Source: an uncultured Bacilli bacterium (GTDB lineage Bacteria > Bacillota_I > Bacilli_A > RF39 > UBA660). Taken from it: DNA of 52,559 nucleotides. Shown here piece after piece: positions 8,864-17,666 of this stretch; positions within the stretch are counted from its first letter, which is position 1, and every line of letters begins with the position of its first letter. The stretch is taken from positions 1 to 52,559 of the forward strand of contig CALVVF010000011.1 of NCBI GenBank assembly GCA_944363785.1, read 5' to 3'. Position numbers and translations under genes: made by a program. Under the pieces are notes generated by a model, which saw only the letters and a program-made list of their open reading frames with translations, was not told the origin of the DNA and did no database searches.

Positions 8864-9695
8864 TAGAAGTAAAATTCAAAAATTGATTAAAGAAGGAAAA
8901 GTTTTCGTAAACGAAAAGCAAGTACAACCTAGTTATCTAGTTAAAGAAAACGATTTTATCACAGTAGAGGATAATCTAACTTTTGAAATGGATATCGAGG
9001 GAGAAGATATTCCTTTAGATGTTGTTTATGAAGATGATTATTTACTAGTGATTAATAAAAAATCAGGTATGGTTGTTCATCCTGCACCGGGTAATTACCA
9101 TGGGACTTTAGTTAATGCGTTAATTCATCGCTTTAATTGGAATACAGAGAATAATATCAGACCGGGTATTGTTCATCGAATCGACAAAGATACTAGTGGT
9201 TTATTGATAGTAGCAAAGACTGAAGAAGTGCATGAATGCTTAAGTGAAATGATTAAAAATCATGAAGTAGAAAGAATTTACTATGCCTTAGTAGATGGTG
9301 TAATTCCTCATGCAACAGGAACAATCGATGCTCCAATTGGAAGAGATACAGTCAATCGTCAAAAGATGAAAGTAACGGATCAAAATAGTAAGAATGCCAT
9401 TACTCATTTTAAAGTATTAAAACGATATCAGAAAAATACCTTAATTGAATGTAAATTAGAAACAGGAAGAACCCATCAAATTAGAGTTCATCTTGCCTAT
9501 ATAGGCTATCCAATATATAATGATCCTGTTTATGGTAAGACAACAAAAACAACAGACTTTGGTCAATTTTTACATGCAAAAAAAATTTCATTTATTCACC
9601 CGATAACCAAAGAAAAACTATCTTTTGAAACCCAATTACCGAAGGAATTTGAAACTTATTTATCAGAATTAGAACAAGAAAACAGAAAGGAGTAA
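8790..9695 (+). CDS. rluD: RluA-family 23S rRNA pseudouridine synthase (RluD/YlyB-like)
   Basis: A 301-residue enzyme converting uridines to pseudouridine in 23S rRNA. It has an N-terminal S4 RNA-binding domain (about 12-70) and a catalytic domain with HRIDKDTSGLL, where D132 is the predicted nucleophile, followed by RTHQIRVHL. The SD AAGGGGG precedes ATG 8790; ATG 8793 is an alternative. The first 74 bp overlap the end of lspA in another frame. The exact rRNA target is inferred from the family only. Confidence 0.92.
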   Translation: MMIEIEAKKKEIRLDQYLSEELEISRSKIQKLIKEGKVFVNEKQVQPSYLVKENDFITVEDNLTFEMDIEGEDIPLDVVYEDDYLLVINKKSGMVVHPAPGNYHGTLVNALIHRFNWNTENNIRPGIVHRIDKDTSGLLIVAKTEEVHECLSEMIKNHEVERIYYALVDGVIPHATGTIDAPIGRDTVNRQKMKVTDQNSKNAITHFKVLKRYQKNTLIECKLETGRTHQIRVHLAYIGYPIYNDPVYGKTTKTTDFGQFLHAKKISFIHPITKEKLSFETQLPKEFETYLSELEQENRKE

Positions 9696-9698
9696 CTT

Positions 9699-10847
9699 AT
9701 GGAAGATACTTTAAATCGAAAAGATAGAATTGTAATGAAATTACTGCATTATTTCATTACCGAACAAAACTATAGTCCCATTATTTTACAAGGGGCAGAA
9801 GATGAAATATGGTTAGAAAACCTAGATAAAGAGTATAAGATTGTACGTATCGTATCTAACTATATTCACAATGATGAACAGCTCAACTTCGACTTATTCA
9901 AAACAGGAAGAATCGTAAAAAGAATTAAACGTAAAACTTTTTCTTTTCATATGAATGTTCTATCGATTTATACGGATCTAGGAGATAATGCTCATTTAGA
10001 TAAAGTACAAAATAATGATTGTATGTTCTTATATGATGAAAAAGATATTAAAAACTATAGCTTTATCGAAAAAGCTTTTCCTGATATTAAAAATAAATTA
10101 AAATTTACGGAAAAAGGCTTACAACTATTCGTAAAGATCACAAATGATATCAATACCAAGAATAAAAAAGAGGCGGAAAAAGCGGAAGATGTATTTAAAC
10201 CAAAAAAACCAATTATTACCCCAATATTAATAGCTTTAAATTTCCTATGTTATTTTCTACCTCTCTTGTTAGGAGAATATGATTATATTATCAATCAATT
10301 TTGTGTATATGGACCACTCATTAGAGCTGGAGAATATTACCGTTTATTAACAGGAATTTTCCTTCACGGAAGTCTTTTACACCTATTGTTTAACTGTTAT
10401 GCCTTATATATTATAGGTAGTCAGATGGAAAGTTTTATGGGAAAAACTAAATATTTGATTATTTACCTCTTTTCAGGATTAATGGGAAGTTTATTCTCTA
10501 TTACCTTAAATGCTAATGTCGCAAGTATTGGCGCATCAGGAGCTATCTTTGGTTTAATGGGAAGTATGCTCTATTTTGGCTACTATTACCGTGTTTATTT
10601 AGGAAATGTTTTAAAAAGTCAATTGATTCCGTTAATTGTTGTGAACCTAGTTTTAGGATTTATCGTAACAGGGGTAGATAATTTTGCTCATATTGGTGGC
10701 TTAATTGGTGGTATTTTAATGACTATTGCATTAGGAGTAAAATATAAGAGTACTAATTTTGAAAAAATTAACGGTTGGATTGTTTTAGCCTTATTCACAT
10801 TATTTATGATTTACATGGGAATTTTTGCTTTTCTATACAAAAGCTAA
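9699..10847 (+). CDS. Rhomboid family intramembrane serine protease (GluP-like)
   Basis: A 382-residue protein. A cytoplasmic N-terminal region (about 1-165) like that of B. subtilis GluP/YqgP is followed by a multi-pass rhomboid core. The catalytic dyad is visible: S280 in GASGAIFG and H331 in AHIGGLIGG; HLLFNCYAL is the typical early motif. It lacks the long C-terminal TPR region of B. subtilis GluP. The SD AAAGGAG is 4 bp after rluD, so it is cotranscribed. Likely roles are membrane protein cleavage and quality control. Confidence 0.9.
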   Translation: MEDTLNRKDRIVMKLLHYFITEQNYSPIILQGAEDEIWLENLDKEYKIVRIVSNYIHNDEQLNFDLFKTGRIVKRIKRKTFSFHMNVLSIYTDLGDNAHLDKVQNNDCMFLYDEKDIKNYSFIEKAFPDIKNKLKFTEKGLQLFVKITNDINTKNKKEAEKAEDVFKPKKPIITPILIALNFLCYFLPLLLGEYDYIINQFCVYGPLIRAGEYYRLLTGIFLHGSLLHLLFNCYALYIIGSQMESFMGKTKYLIIYLFSGLMGSLFSITLNANVASIGASGAIFGLMGSMLYFGYYYRVYLGNVLKSQLIPLIVVNLVLGFIVTGVDNFAHIGGLIGGILMTIALGVKYKSTNFEKINGWIVLALFTLFMIYMGIFAFLYKS

Positions 10848-10865
10848 AGAAAAAACGGGAATTAG

Positions 10866-10894
10866 TTGAAGAAATGAAAAATAAATGTTAGAAT
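10866..10894 (+). promoter_or_regulatory. Promoter of the ireB-ruvX operon
   Basis: TTGAAG (10866-10871), 17-bp spacer, TAGAAT (10889-10894). Confidence 0.55.
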
Positions 10895-10917
10895 GTTTAT
10901 TATAAAGAGGTGATAAG

Positions 10918-11166
10918 ATGGAGTCAAAAACTACACATCTATATGATATTGAGGAGTTTGACACTGCCTTAGTAGAAGCAATTTTGATGGAAGTAAGAGA
11001 TGCCTTAAAAGACAAAGGATATGATCCAATCAATCAATTAACAGGGTATTTGATGAGTGGGGATCCCGGATATATATCATCTCATCATGATGCTAGAAAG
11101 AAAATAACCGGCATCGATAGAAGTAAAATTATCGAAGTATTATTAAGAAAAGGACTAGACGAATGA
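10918..11166 (+). CDS. ireB: IreB family regulatory phosphoprotein (UPF0297/YrzL)
   Basis: An 82-residue protein matching the IreB family throughout, including LTGYLMSGDPGYISSHHDAR. In Enterococcus, IreB is phosphorylated by the IreK Ser/Thr kinase and modulates cephalosporin resistance; here that role is inferred from family. The SD is AGAGGTGAT. It overlaps ruvX by 4 nt in the conserved order ireB-ruvX-yrzB. Confidence 0.93.
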   Translation: MESKTTHLYDIEEFDTALVEAILMEVRDALKDKGYDPINQLTGYLMSGDPGYISSHHDARKKITGIDRSKIIEVLLRKGLDE

Positions 11167-11582
11167 GATATCTAGGATTAGATTTAGGTACGAAGACTCT
11201 GGGACTTGCCTTATCTGATGAACTTGGAACAATTGCTACCAGTTATAGAATACTGAGACATCAAGAAAACTATGAGGATTTACTACATCAATTAGAACCC
11301 ATCATCGAAGAAAAGAATATTGGTTGCTTAGTCCTAGGTTTTCCTAAAAATATGAACAACAGTGTAGGAGAACGTGGGGAAATTGCTCTACAGTTCAAAC
11401 AAAAATTAGAAGATAAGTTTCACTTGCCTGTTTATATGGAGGATGAACGTCTAACTACTCGTCAAGCAGAAAACTTATTAATCAGTAATAATACAAGTAG
11501 AAAGAAACGAAAAAAAGTAATTGATTGTGTAGCAGCTACCATCATATTACAAAGTTTTTTAGATAGAAGGGAAAGAAAATAA
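11163..11582 (+). CDS. ruvX: Putative pre-16S rRNA nuclease / Holliday junction resolvase YqgF
   Basis: A 139-residue RNase H-fold protein. It has LGLDLGTKTLGLALSD at the N-terminus with D7 as a metal ligand, LVLGFPKNMNN, and DERLTTRQAE. YqgF homologues process the 16S rRNA 5' end; the resolvase name is historical. It overlaps ireB by 4 nt and touches the next gene at its stop. Confidence 0.95.
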   Translation: MRYLGLDLGTKTLGLALSDELGTIATSYRILRHQENYEDLLHQLEPIIEEKNIGCLVLGFPKNMNNSVGERGEIALQFKQKLEDKFHLPVYMEDERLTTRQAENLLISNNTSRKKRKKVIDCVAATIILQSFLDRRERK

Positions 11583-11911
11583 TGAAAGAAAATACATTTA
11601 AAATGGTTACAGAAGACGGAAAAGAGATTATATGTAATGTTTTGTTTACCTTTGATAGCGAAGAAACAAAAAAAAGCTACATTGCCTATACAGATAATAC
11701 GTATGAGGCAGATGGTAGTATAAAAGCTTATGCTGCTGTATATCATCCAGAAAATCTAAATGCTGGTTTTGAACCGATTGAAACAGAAAAAGAATGGAAA
11801 GTAGTAGAAACCATTCTAGAAGCAATTCAAGAAGAAGTAAGAAATAAATTACAACAAGCAACAGATGAGACTGATACAGAAGCAGGTTCAACTAATCCAA
11901 ACGGGCAATAA
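11582..11911 (+). CDS. yrzB: DUF1292 domain-containing protein (YrzB)
   Basis: A 109-residue protein with the DUF1292 pattern: an N-terminal EDGKEI and VLFTF, then KSYIAYTDN and a Glu-rich helix. The C-terminal tail is acidic and Thr-rich. Function unknown. The start overlaps the ruvX stop by 1 nt, and the yrzL-yrrK-yrzB order matches B. subtilis. Confidence 0.9.
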   Translation: MKENTFKMVTEDGKEIICNVLFTFDSEETKKSYIAYTDNTYEADGSIKAYAAVYHPENLNAGFEPIETEKEWKVVETILEAIQEEVRNKLQQATDETDTEAGSTNPNGQ

Positions 11912-11927
11912 ACTTGCTCGTTATTTC
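11900..11927 (+). terminator. Possible weak terminator/attenuator before mltG
   Basis: AACGGGCAA pairs with TTGCTCGTT with one mismatch and a short T-rich tail follows. It could reduce read-through into mltG. Confidence 0.4.
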
Positions 11928-11955
11928 ATATAAAGAATAAAATAAGGAGAAAGTA

Positions 11956-13035
11956 ATGAAGAAGTTTAGAAATATTGCATTAGGCATTTTAATCGCCAGT
12001 TTAATTATTATTGTAGGCTGTTTAGGATTTTATCGCTTCATGATGATGGCACCTTCTAATGATAAGAAGACAAAAGAAATAGAAATTCCTGCTAATTCTA
12101 CGAGTAAGCAAATTGCCACTATCTTAAAAGAACAAGATTTAATTCGTGATGATAAGATATTCTTAATTTACTTAAAATTAAATAATATCAATGACCTAAA
12201 AGCAGGATATTATGATCTTGCCCCTAATATGGGAGTAGAAAAAATCGTTGCTGTTTTACGAGAAGGAAGTACTAAAAATCCAAACGAGATTCAAATTACT
12301 TTTCAAGAAGGCTTAAACATGAGAGAAATTGCCTCTATCATTAGTGATAATACCAGTAATAGTTATGAAGAAGTAATTGAAAAAGCTAATGATGAAGAGT
12401 ATATCAATAGTTTAATTGAAAAATATTGGTTTATGGATGAAAGTATTAAACAAGATGGAATTTATTATGATTTAGAAGGTTATCTTTTCCCAGATACCTA
12501 TAAATTGACAAATCGCGACGTCGATGTAGAGTATATTTTTAATAGGATGTTAGAAGAGATGAATAATGTTTTAACACCTCATAAAGAAGCAATCGAAGCA
12601 AGTGGTTTTAGTGTTCATGAAATATTAACTCTTGCCTCGATGGTAGAAGAAGAAAGTGCGAACAAACAAGATCGAAATAAAGTCGCTAGTGTATTTTTAA
12701 ATCGTTTAAAAATTAATATGCCATTAGGAAGCGATGTAACGACTCGTTATGCTAACCAAATCGATAATAAAGGGCAAGCTTTAACGGCAGCTCAATATGC
12801 TTTACAGAATCCTTATAATACTCGTTTAACGAATGGAACGATGGATGGAAAACTTCCGATTGGACCAATTTGTTCACCATCAGAAGAAGCAATTGAAGCC
12901 TCATTATATCCAGATAGTCATAACTATTTATACTTTATTGCCAATGTTCAAACGTTAGAAACTTTCTTCTATGAAGATTATGCTTCTTTCCTTGCCAAAA
13001 AAAATGAGTTATCTTCTGTAAATGGAGGACTCTAG
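11956..13035 (+). CDS. mltG: Endolytic murein transglycosylase MltG
   Basis: A 359-residue YceG-family enzyme that cuts nascent peptidoglycan strands at the membrane. One N-terminal membrane helix (about 7-28) is followed by a LysM-like region and the catalytic domain. ASMVEEES places the predicted catalytic Glu at 231. DGYYDLEGYLFPDTY and NPYNT are further family motifs. The SD is AAGGAG. It sits in the same conserved order as in B. subtilis. Confidence 0.95.
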   Translation: MKKFRNIALGILIASLIIIVGCLGFYRFMMMAPSNDKKTKEIEIPANSTSKQIATILKEQDLIRDDKIFLIYLKLNNINDLKAGYYDLAPNMGVEKIVAVLREGSTKNPNEIQITFQEGLNMREIASIISDNTSNSYEEVIEKANDEEYINSLIEKYWFMDESIKQDGIYYDLEGYLFPDTYKLTNRDVDVEYIFNRMLEEMNNVLTPHKEAIEASGFSVHEILTLASMVEEESANKQDRNKVASVFLNRLKINMPLGSDVTTRYANQIDNKGQALTAAQYALQNPYNTRLTNGTMDGKLPIGPICSPSEEAIEASLYPDSHNYLYFIANVQTLETFFYEDYASFLAKKNELSSVNGGL

Positions 13036-13043
13036 GAGGAAAA

Positions 13044-13643
13044 ATGACAAATATCAGTATATATGCCGAAATTAGAGAAATAAAAAAATATGCATTAGAT
13101 CATAAAGTTCCGATCATGGTAGATGAAGGAATCGACTTTTTAACTACGTTTATGATAAAAAATCAAATTCAAACAGTTTTAGAAATAGGAAGTGCGATTG
13201 GCTATTCAGCGATCATGATGGCACTTTCTAATCCTAATGTAAAAATAACAACAATTGAACGAGATCGGGAAAGATACTTAGAAGCAGTAAAAAATATAAA
13301 GAAAATGGGTTTAGAAGAACAAATTACTTTAATCTTTAGCGATGCCTTAGAAACAACAGTAGAAGGAACTTTTGATATGATTTTCATCGATGCAGCCAAA
13401 GGACAAAATATTCGTTTCTTTGAAAAGTTCGAGTCTAATTTAAATGAACATGGTGTAATTATTACCGATAATATTGATTTTCATGGATTAGTAGAAAAGA
13501 ATATCGAAGAAATAGAAAGTAGAAATTTACGAGGATTAATTAGAAAAATTAGAGAGTATATCGATTATTTAAAAAACAATCCTAAATACGATGTAGAATT
13601 TTTAAAAATCGGTGACGGCATTGCTGTTGCTCGTAAGAAATAG
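13044..13643 (+). CDS. trmR: tRNA 5-hydroxyuridine methyltransferase (YrrM/TrmR)
   Basis: A 199-residue class I SAM-dependent O-methyltransferase. The SAM loop is VLEIGSAIGYS (45-55), IERD follows the second strand, and FIDAAKG carries the metal-site Asp; DNIDFHG follows. In B. subtilis TrmR methylates ho5U34 to mo5U34 of tRNA after hydroxylation by TrhP. The two TrhP-like genes lie downstream, supporting the assignment. The SD GGAGG is 8 bp after mltG. Confidence 0.92.
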   Translation: MTNISIYAEIREIKKYALDHKVPIMVDEGIDFLTTFMIKNQIQTVLEIGSAIGYSAIMMALSNPNVKITTIERDRERYLEAVKNIKKMGLEEQITLIFSDALETTVEGTFDMIFIDAAKGQNIRFFEKFESNLNEHGVIITDNIDFHGLVEKNIEEIESRNLRGLIRKIREYIDYLKNNPKYDVEFLKIGDGIAVARKK

Positions 13644-13675
13644 CCTCTTTGTTGGAAGACGAAAATTTCTGTTCA

Positions 13676-14731
13676 ATGGAAATGGATACTAAAGATTTTG
13701 ATCAAATCTTAACCAAAATTAAAAATCAAAAGCCACCATTTTTAGAATTAGAAACAGAAATATTATTAGAACCAAATTTTTCCAAGCTAGTAAACTTTCA
13801 AAATATGAGTATATCTTCTTTTCTTGAATTTAGCCAAGAACGAGAAGAAAAAAAAGATCTTTTATCCCTAGAAGTGTTCGATCGATTTCTTGCAGATTGT
13901 TGGTATGACTTTTACATCGATACCGCTATAACAGATGTTCCTAAAACTATGTTTGAGCTAAGTAAAGAAATTGCTTCTGTAGTTAGAAAAACACCTGAAG
14001 AAAAACAAGAAAAATTAATAGGCATAGTGGAAGAGGAGAAACTCGTACGATTATTGGAAAAAGAGAAAGATTTGAAAAATGGCGAAAGACAATTACTTCA
14101 TTTATTTGAGTTTTTATCTCAGTTAGATGACTTTAATTTCCATTATTTAACAGAAATCTTGGAAAATAGTAATATGGCAAAAAGCATGAATTCTATTTCT
14201 GAACTACTTTCGTTTTTGAGGCAACTTACCCAATTAGAACCATCTATATTAGAACTATTCTATCACTCGATAACGAATTCAAATTTACAGGTTACTTCTT
14301 CGTACGATACAGAAATCTATCAAGTGTACCCTTATCTAATAGAAAAACTATCAAATCCTGTAACCAAACTAGAAAGAAAACAGTTAGAAACAGCCCTTTC
14401 TGTTTTAAATAATGCAGAATATGGAAAACGAAGAAAAGATGCATTAGATATAAATTGGGAAATTATCGATCTTATTTTTCAGACAAAATTTAATTGGCAA
14501 CGACAAAATATTTATGATGTTGCGGTAGAAAGTTATCCATCTGAATTAAAAAGTGATACTTATTTAATGGGTATTAAGTATATGATGGAAATGAAACAAA
14601 GAGATAAAAAAGATATACCGCCACAATTTTTAGCCCCTTCTTACGAACTTTATCAACAACAAATTGATGAAGTAGATAGGATGCTAAAAAAGTTAACAAC
14701 AGATCGACCAATCGTAAAACGAAAAAAATAA
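13676..14731 (+). CDS. Hypothetical protein between trmR and trhP1
   Basis: A 351-residue soluble, helix-rich, acidic protein with a basic C-terminus, no membrane segment and no family I recognise. The frame opens at TTG 13649, but the first ATG in frame is 13676. No good SD precedes either, so translational coupling with trmR is likely. It interrupts the trmR-trhP1 adjacency of B. subtilis, which makes a lineage-specific insertion likely. The role is unknown. Confidence 0.65.
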   Translation: MEMDTKDFDQILTKIKNQKPPFLELETEILLEPNFSKLVNFQNMSISSFLEFSQEREEKKDLLSLEVFDRFLADCWYDFYIDTAITDVPKTMFELSKEIASVVRKTPEEKQEKLIGIVEEEKLVRLLEKEKDLKNGERQLLHLFEFLSQLDDFNFHYLTEILENSNMAKSMNSISELLSFLRQLTQLEPSILELFYHSITNSNLQVTSSYDTEIYQVYPYLIEKLSNPVTKLERKQLETALSVLNNAEYGKRRKDALDINWEIIDLIFQTKFNWQRQNIYDVAVESYPSELKSDTYLMGIKYMMEMKQRDKKDIPPQFLAPSYELYQQQIDEVDRMLKKLTTDRPIVKRKK

Positions 14732-14740
14732 TAAAGTAAT

Positions 14741-14774
14741 AAGAAAGGAAAAAATAACTTTTCTTTTTCTTTGT
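14741..14774 (+). terminator. Possible terminator
   Basis: AAGAAAGGAAAA can pair imperfectly with TTTTCTTTTTCTT. A TATAAT (14787-14792) follows and could start transcription of the U32 genes. Confidence 0.45.
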
Positions 14775-14814
14775 TCTATGGTTAAATATAATCGAAAGAG
14801 GAAGAGGGAATAAT

Positions 14815-15699
14815 ATGCAGTATATCGTCGTTCCACAAAATAAACAGGAAATAAAAACTTATCAGGAAAAAGGAGTCAATCTCTTTTTATTCGGATTAAA
14901 AAATTATAGTGTTCATTACCCAGAATTATCGCTAGAAGAAATCGAAGAACTTTCTAAGGAAAGTGAACTTTTTATTGCGATGAATAAAAATATTTTTAAC
15001 GAGGAATTAGAAGAAGTAGAAAGATTACTAATCGAGTTAGAAAAAATGAATATCAAAGGGATTTTCTTCTATGATTTAGCGATCTTAAGTATTGTAAGAA
15101 GAAAACAGTTAACCTTAGATCTAGTCTGGAATCAAACCCATATGGTAACCAATTATAATACTTGTAATTATTACTTTGAAAAAGGAGTCAAGTATGGGTT
15201 GGTCGCTAATGAGATTACTCTAGAGGAAATCTGTGAGATGAAGAAAAAGACGAAAATGCAGTTGATGGTTCAAATCATGGGATATCCTAGTATGTCTCAT
15301 TCTAGAAGAATGTTAATTTCTAATTATTTTAAAAGTATGGGAAAAGAGAAACAGAAAAATAGATATACCTTACAGGATCATGCTAACCACGAGAATGATT
15401 ATCTAATCACAGAAGACAAAACCGGAACTAGTCTTTTCTTTGGAAAGATCATCAATGGGACTAAAGCTTTGCCTGAACTAATTAGAAATCATCTTGATTA
15501 TGGGCTTTTAGATACTAGTTTTATTTCTAGGGATACTTCTTTACAAGTACTAGAATTATTTAACGAAATCAAAGAAAAAGTAGAAATAGGAGATAATATC
15601 GATTTAGATAACTATCTCGAAAAGACAGCTTCTTTGATTGGAGATAGTACCAATTTCTTCTATCAAAAAACCATTTATAAGGTGAAGAAAGGGAAGTGA
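14815..15699 (+). CDS. trhP1: U32-family tRNA hydroxylation protein P1 (YrrN)
   Basis: A 294-residue peptidase-U32-like protein, shorter than its partner and without the U32 cysteine signature; it keeps VQIMGYPSMSHSRR. In B. subtilis, YrrN and YrrO (TrhP1/TrhP2) are needed for prephenate-dependent hydroxylation of U34 in tRNA, upstream of TrmR in the pathway. The gene overlaps the start region of trhP2. The annotation rests on gene order plus similarity, not on catalytic residues. Confidence 0.85.
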   Translation: MQYIVVPQNKQEIKTYQEKGVNLFLFGLKNYSVHYPELSLEEIEELSKESELFIAMNKNIFNEELEEVERLLIELEKMNIKGIFFYDLAILSIVRRKQLTLDLVWNQTHMVTNYNTCNYYFEKGVKYGLVANEITLEEICEMKKKTKMQLMVQIMGYPSMSHSRRMLISNYFKSMGKEKQKNRYTLQDHANHENDYLITEDKTGTSLFFGKIINGTKALPELIRNHLDYGLLDTSFISRDTSLQVLELFNEIKEKVEIGDNIDLDNYLEKTASLIGDSTNFFYQKTIYKVKKGK

Positions 15700-15704
15700 A
15701 CAAC

Positions 15705-16889
15705 ATGAAAAAAATAGAATTACTTTCTCCAGCAGGAGATTTAGAACGATTAAAACTTGCCCTTTTATATGGGGCTGATGCAGTTTATATCGGAGGTCAG
15801 GAATATAGTCTTCGGGCGAATGCCACCAATTTTAGTATCGAAGAAATTAAAGAAGCCTGTACCTTTGCCCATGAAAGAAATAAAAAAGTATATTTAACCG
15901 CCAATATTGTCTTTCATAACGAAGATATTAGTGGAGTTGAAGATTATTTACGCCAAGTAGCGGATGCTGGAATCGATGCCTTTATCGTGAGTGATCCGTT
16001 TATCATTCAATATATTCGTAAAAACTTTCCTGATGTAGAAGTCCATGTCAGTACCCAAGGATCAACAACCAATGTTGAAGCCGTTAACTACTGGAAGGGC
16101 GAGGGAGTAAAACGAGTCGTGCTTGCTCGTGAACTATCGCTGGAAGAGATTAAAACCATTATCGAAAAAACAGGTGTGGATATCGAAGTATTCATTCATG
16201 GTGCTATGTGCACCTTCTATAGCGGCCGTTGTGCCTTATCGAATTATTTCACGAATCGTGATTCTAATCGTGGAGGATGTAGTCAAGTATGTCGCTTTGC
16301 CTTTGATTTAGAAAATGAAGATAGTCAAAAATTCACAATGGCAACCAAAGACTTAAACTTAGCTGACCAAATAGAAAATATGATTAAAATTGGCGTTACC
16401 AGTCTGAAAGTAGAGGGAAGAATGCGTTCTCACTACTACCTAGCGACTGTAATTTCTTCCTACCGTAAATTAATTGATCTTTGTTACCAAAATAACTTGA
16501 CCAAAAAAGCCCTAGAAGAAGAGAAAAAAATATTAGCCCGTGTTGCGAATCGCGAAACGAGTTCTCATTATTTTACTCATCAAGCGGATGAAACCGATCA
16601 ATACTATACCGGTAGACAAGAATTATCTAACCAAGATTATCTCGCTTATGTGTTAGACTATGACCAAGAAAAACAGATGATTACCATTTCTGAACGTAAT
16701 TACTTTGAGCCCAATACCGAAGTAGAAATCTTTATGCCTAGTGGAAAGAGAATTTCCTTTACTATCGATACAATCTATGATCAAGAATTAAATCCACTTG
16801 AAAAGGCTTGCCATCCTGAAGAAATCTTAAAAATAAGCGTTCCAGAGGAAGTAGAGCCAAATTCTATGATGAGAATAAAAGTAAAATAA
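15705..16889 (+). CDS. trhP2: U32-family tRNA hydroxylation protein P2 (YrrO)
   Basis: A 394-residue peptidase U32 family protein. It opens with ELLSPAGDLERLKLAL and carries the U32 signature IHGAMCTFYSGRCALS followed by a second cysteine pair (GGCSQVC), likely Fe-S ligands. It acts with TrhP1 to form ho5U34 in tRNA, which TrmR then methylates. ATG 15705 is chosen over GTG 15696 because AAAGGGA is correctly spaced. It ends the conserved operon at a strong terminator. Confidence 0.93.
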   Translation: MKKIELLSPAGDLERLKLALLYGADAVYIGGQEYSLRANATNFSIEEIKEACTFAHERNKKVYLTANIVFHNEDISGVEDYLRQVADAGIDAFIVSDPFIIQYIRKNFPDVEVHVSTQGSTTNVEAVNYWKGEGVKRVVLARELSLEEIKTIIEKTGVDIEVFIHGAMCTFYSGRCALSNYFTNRDSNRGGCSQVCRFAFDLENEDSQKFTMATKDLNLADQIENMIKIGVTSLKVEGRMRSHYYLATVISSYRKLIDLCYQNNLTKKALEEEKKILARVANRETSSHYFTHQADETDQYYTGRQELSNQDYLAYVLDYDQEKQMITISERNYFEPNTEVEIFMPSGKRISFTIDTIYDQELNPLEKACHPEEILKISVPEEVEPNSMMRIKVK

Positions 16890-16891
16890 AG

Positions 16892-16937
16892 AAAAGTACC
16901 AGACAAATAGCGATTGTCACTAATGGTACTTTTTTAT
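16892..16937. terminator. Bidirectional terminator between trhP2 and the tetR gene
   Basis: AAAAGTACCA pairs with TGGTACTTTT, with an inner GACAA/TTGTC stem. T runs follow on both strands, serving the two converging genes. Confidence 0.85.
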
Positions 16938-17503
16938 TTTTCTAATTGAGGAATAAAATTGTGATTCGTAATCATCTTTTTCAAATATTCAATCACGACA
17001 TCTTCTTCTTCCTTCATCCCACGCCGAAACCATTCATTAATTACCGCAAAGACGCCACTAACATAATAGCTTGAGACAAAAAAGATAGGAATTTCGACTT
17101 GACCAAGTCTCTTTTCTACGTCTTCGACAAACATATCATAAAGTAGATCAGTACAGATTGTATTTCCTTCACTAGAGAGAATCGACCGGTAAAACTGTTG
17201 ATTCTTTTTGATGTTAGACATGTAAATTTTAGCCAAATTACAATAATAATCTAGTAAATTAGTATCAGAAGAAGTGTCCAATTTCGTCATGATCTCTTTT
17301 TGAATAAGGGTGATCGTATATTTTAATAAATCATATTTATCCGTAAAATGATGATAAAAGGTCGTCTTATGAACAAGTGCCTCCTCACAAATCTCATTTA
17401 ATCTAATTTCCGCAAATGGTTTTTCCTGTAGTAATTTGATTAATGCCTCTGCTAGTAGTTTATACGTCTTCTGAATCCGTAAATCTTTCTTTTCTTTCAT
17501 CAT
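16934..17503 (-). CDS. TetR/AcrR family transcriptional regulator
   Basis: A 189-residue repressor with an N-terminal helix-turn-helix (AEIRLNEICEEALVHKTTFYHHFTDKYDLL, about residues 29-58) and a helical ligand domain of the C-terminal TetR type used for hydrophobic effectors. The ATG at 17503 follows GAGGTG; an upstream extension to 17536 is rejected. It is transcribed divergently from an MMPL exporter, so it most likely represses that gene and itself through the palindromes at 17545-17639. The ligand is unknown. Confidence 0.88.
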   Translation of the reverse strand: MMKEKKDLRIQKTYKLLAEALIKLLQEKPFAEIRLNEICEEALVHKTTFYHHFTDKYDLLKYTITLIQKEIMTKLDTSSDTNLLDYYCNLAKIYMSNIKKNQQFYRSILSSEGNTICTDLLYDMFVEDVEKRLGQVEIPIFFVSSYYVSGVFAVINEWFRRGMKEEEDVVIEYLKKMITNHNFIPQLEK

Positions 17504-17544
17504 GACAACACCTCGAATAAATATTATTATATACAAAAATATAC

Positions 17545-17593
17545 AAAAGTAGAATAACTAAAAATAATACTTTTTATGAAAAAAGTAGAATAA
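17545..17593. promoter_or_regulatory. Candidate TetR operator cluster
   Basis: The 13-mer AAAAGTAGAATAA occurs twice (17545-17557, 17581-17593), 36 bp apart. Between and overlapping them lies the near-palindrome TACTTTTTATGAAAAAAGTA (17568-17587). It sits between the divergent tetR and MMPL genes. Confidence 0.5.
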
Positions 17594-17619
17594 TTAGGAA
17601 AAATATAAAAAAAGTAAGT

Positions 17620-17639
17620 GCTTTTTCTATGGAAAAAGC
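17620..17639. promoter_or_regulatory. Palindrome upstream of the MMPL gene
   Basis: GCTTTTTC-TATG-GAAAAAGC is a perfect 8-bp inverted repeat 28 bp before the start codon. No T run follows, so an operator or an mRNA hairpin is more likely than a terminator. Confidence 0.5.
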
Positions 17640-17666
17640 GATAATCTAATACTGGAAGGTGAAATA

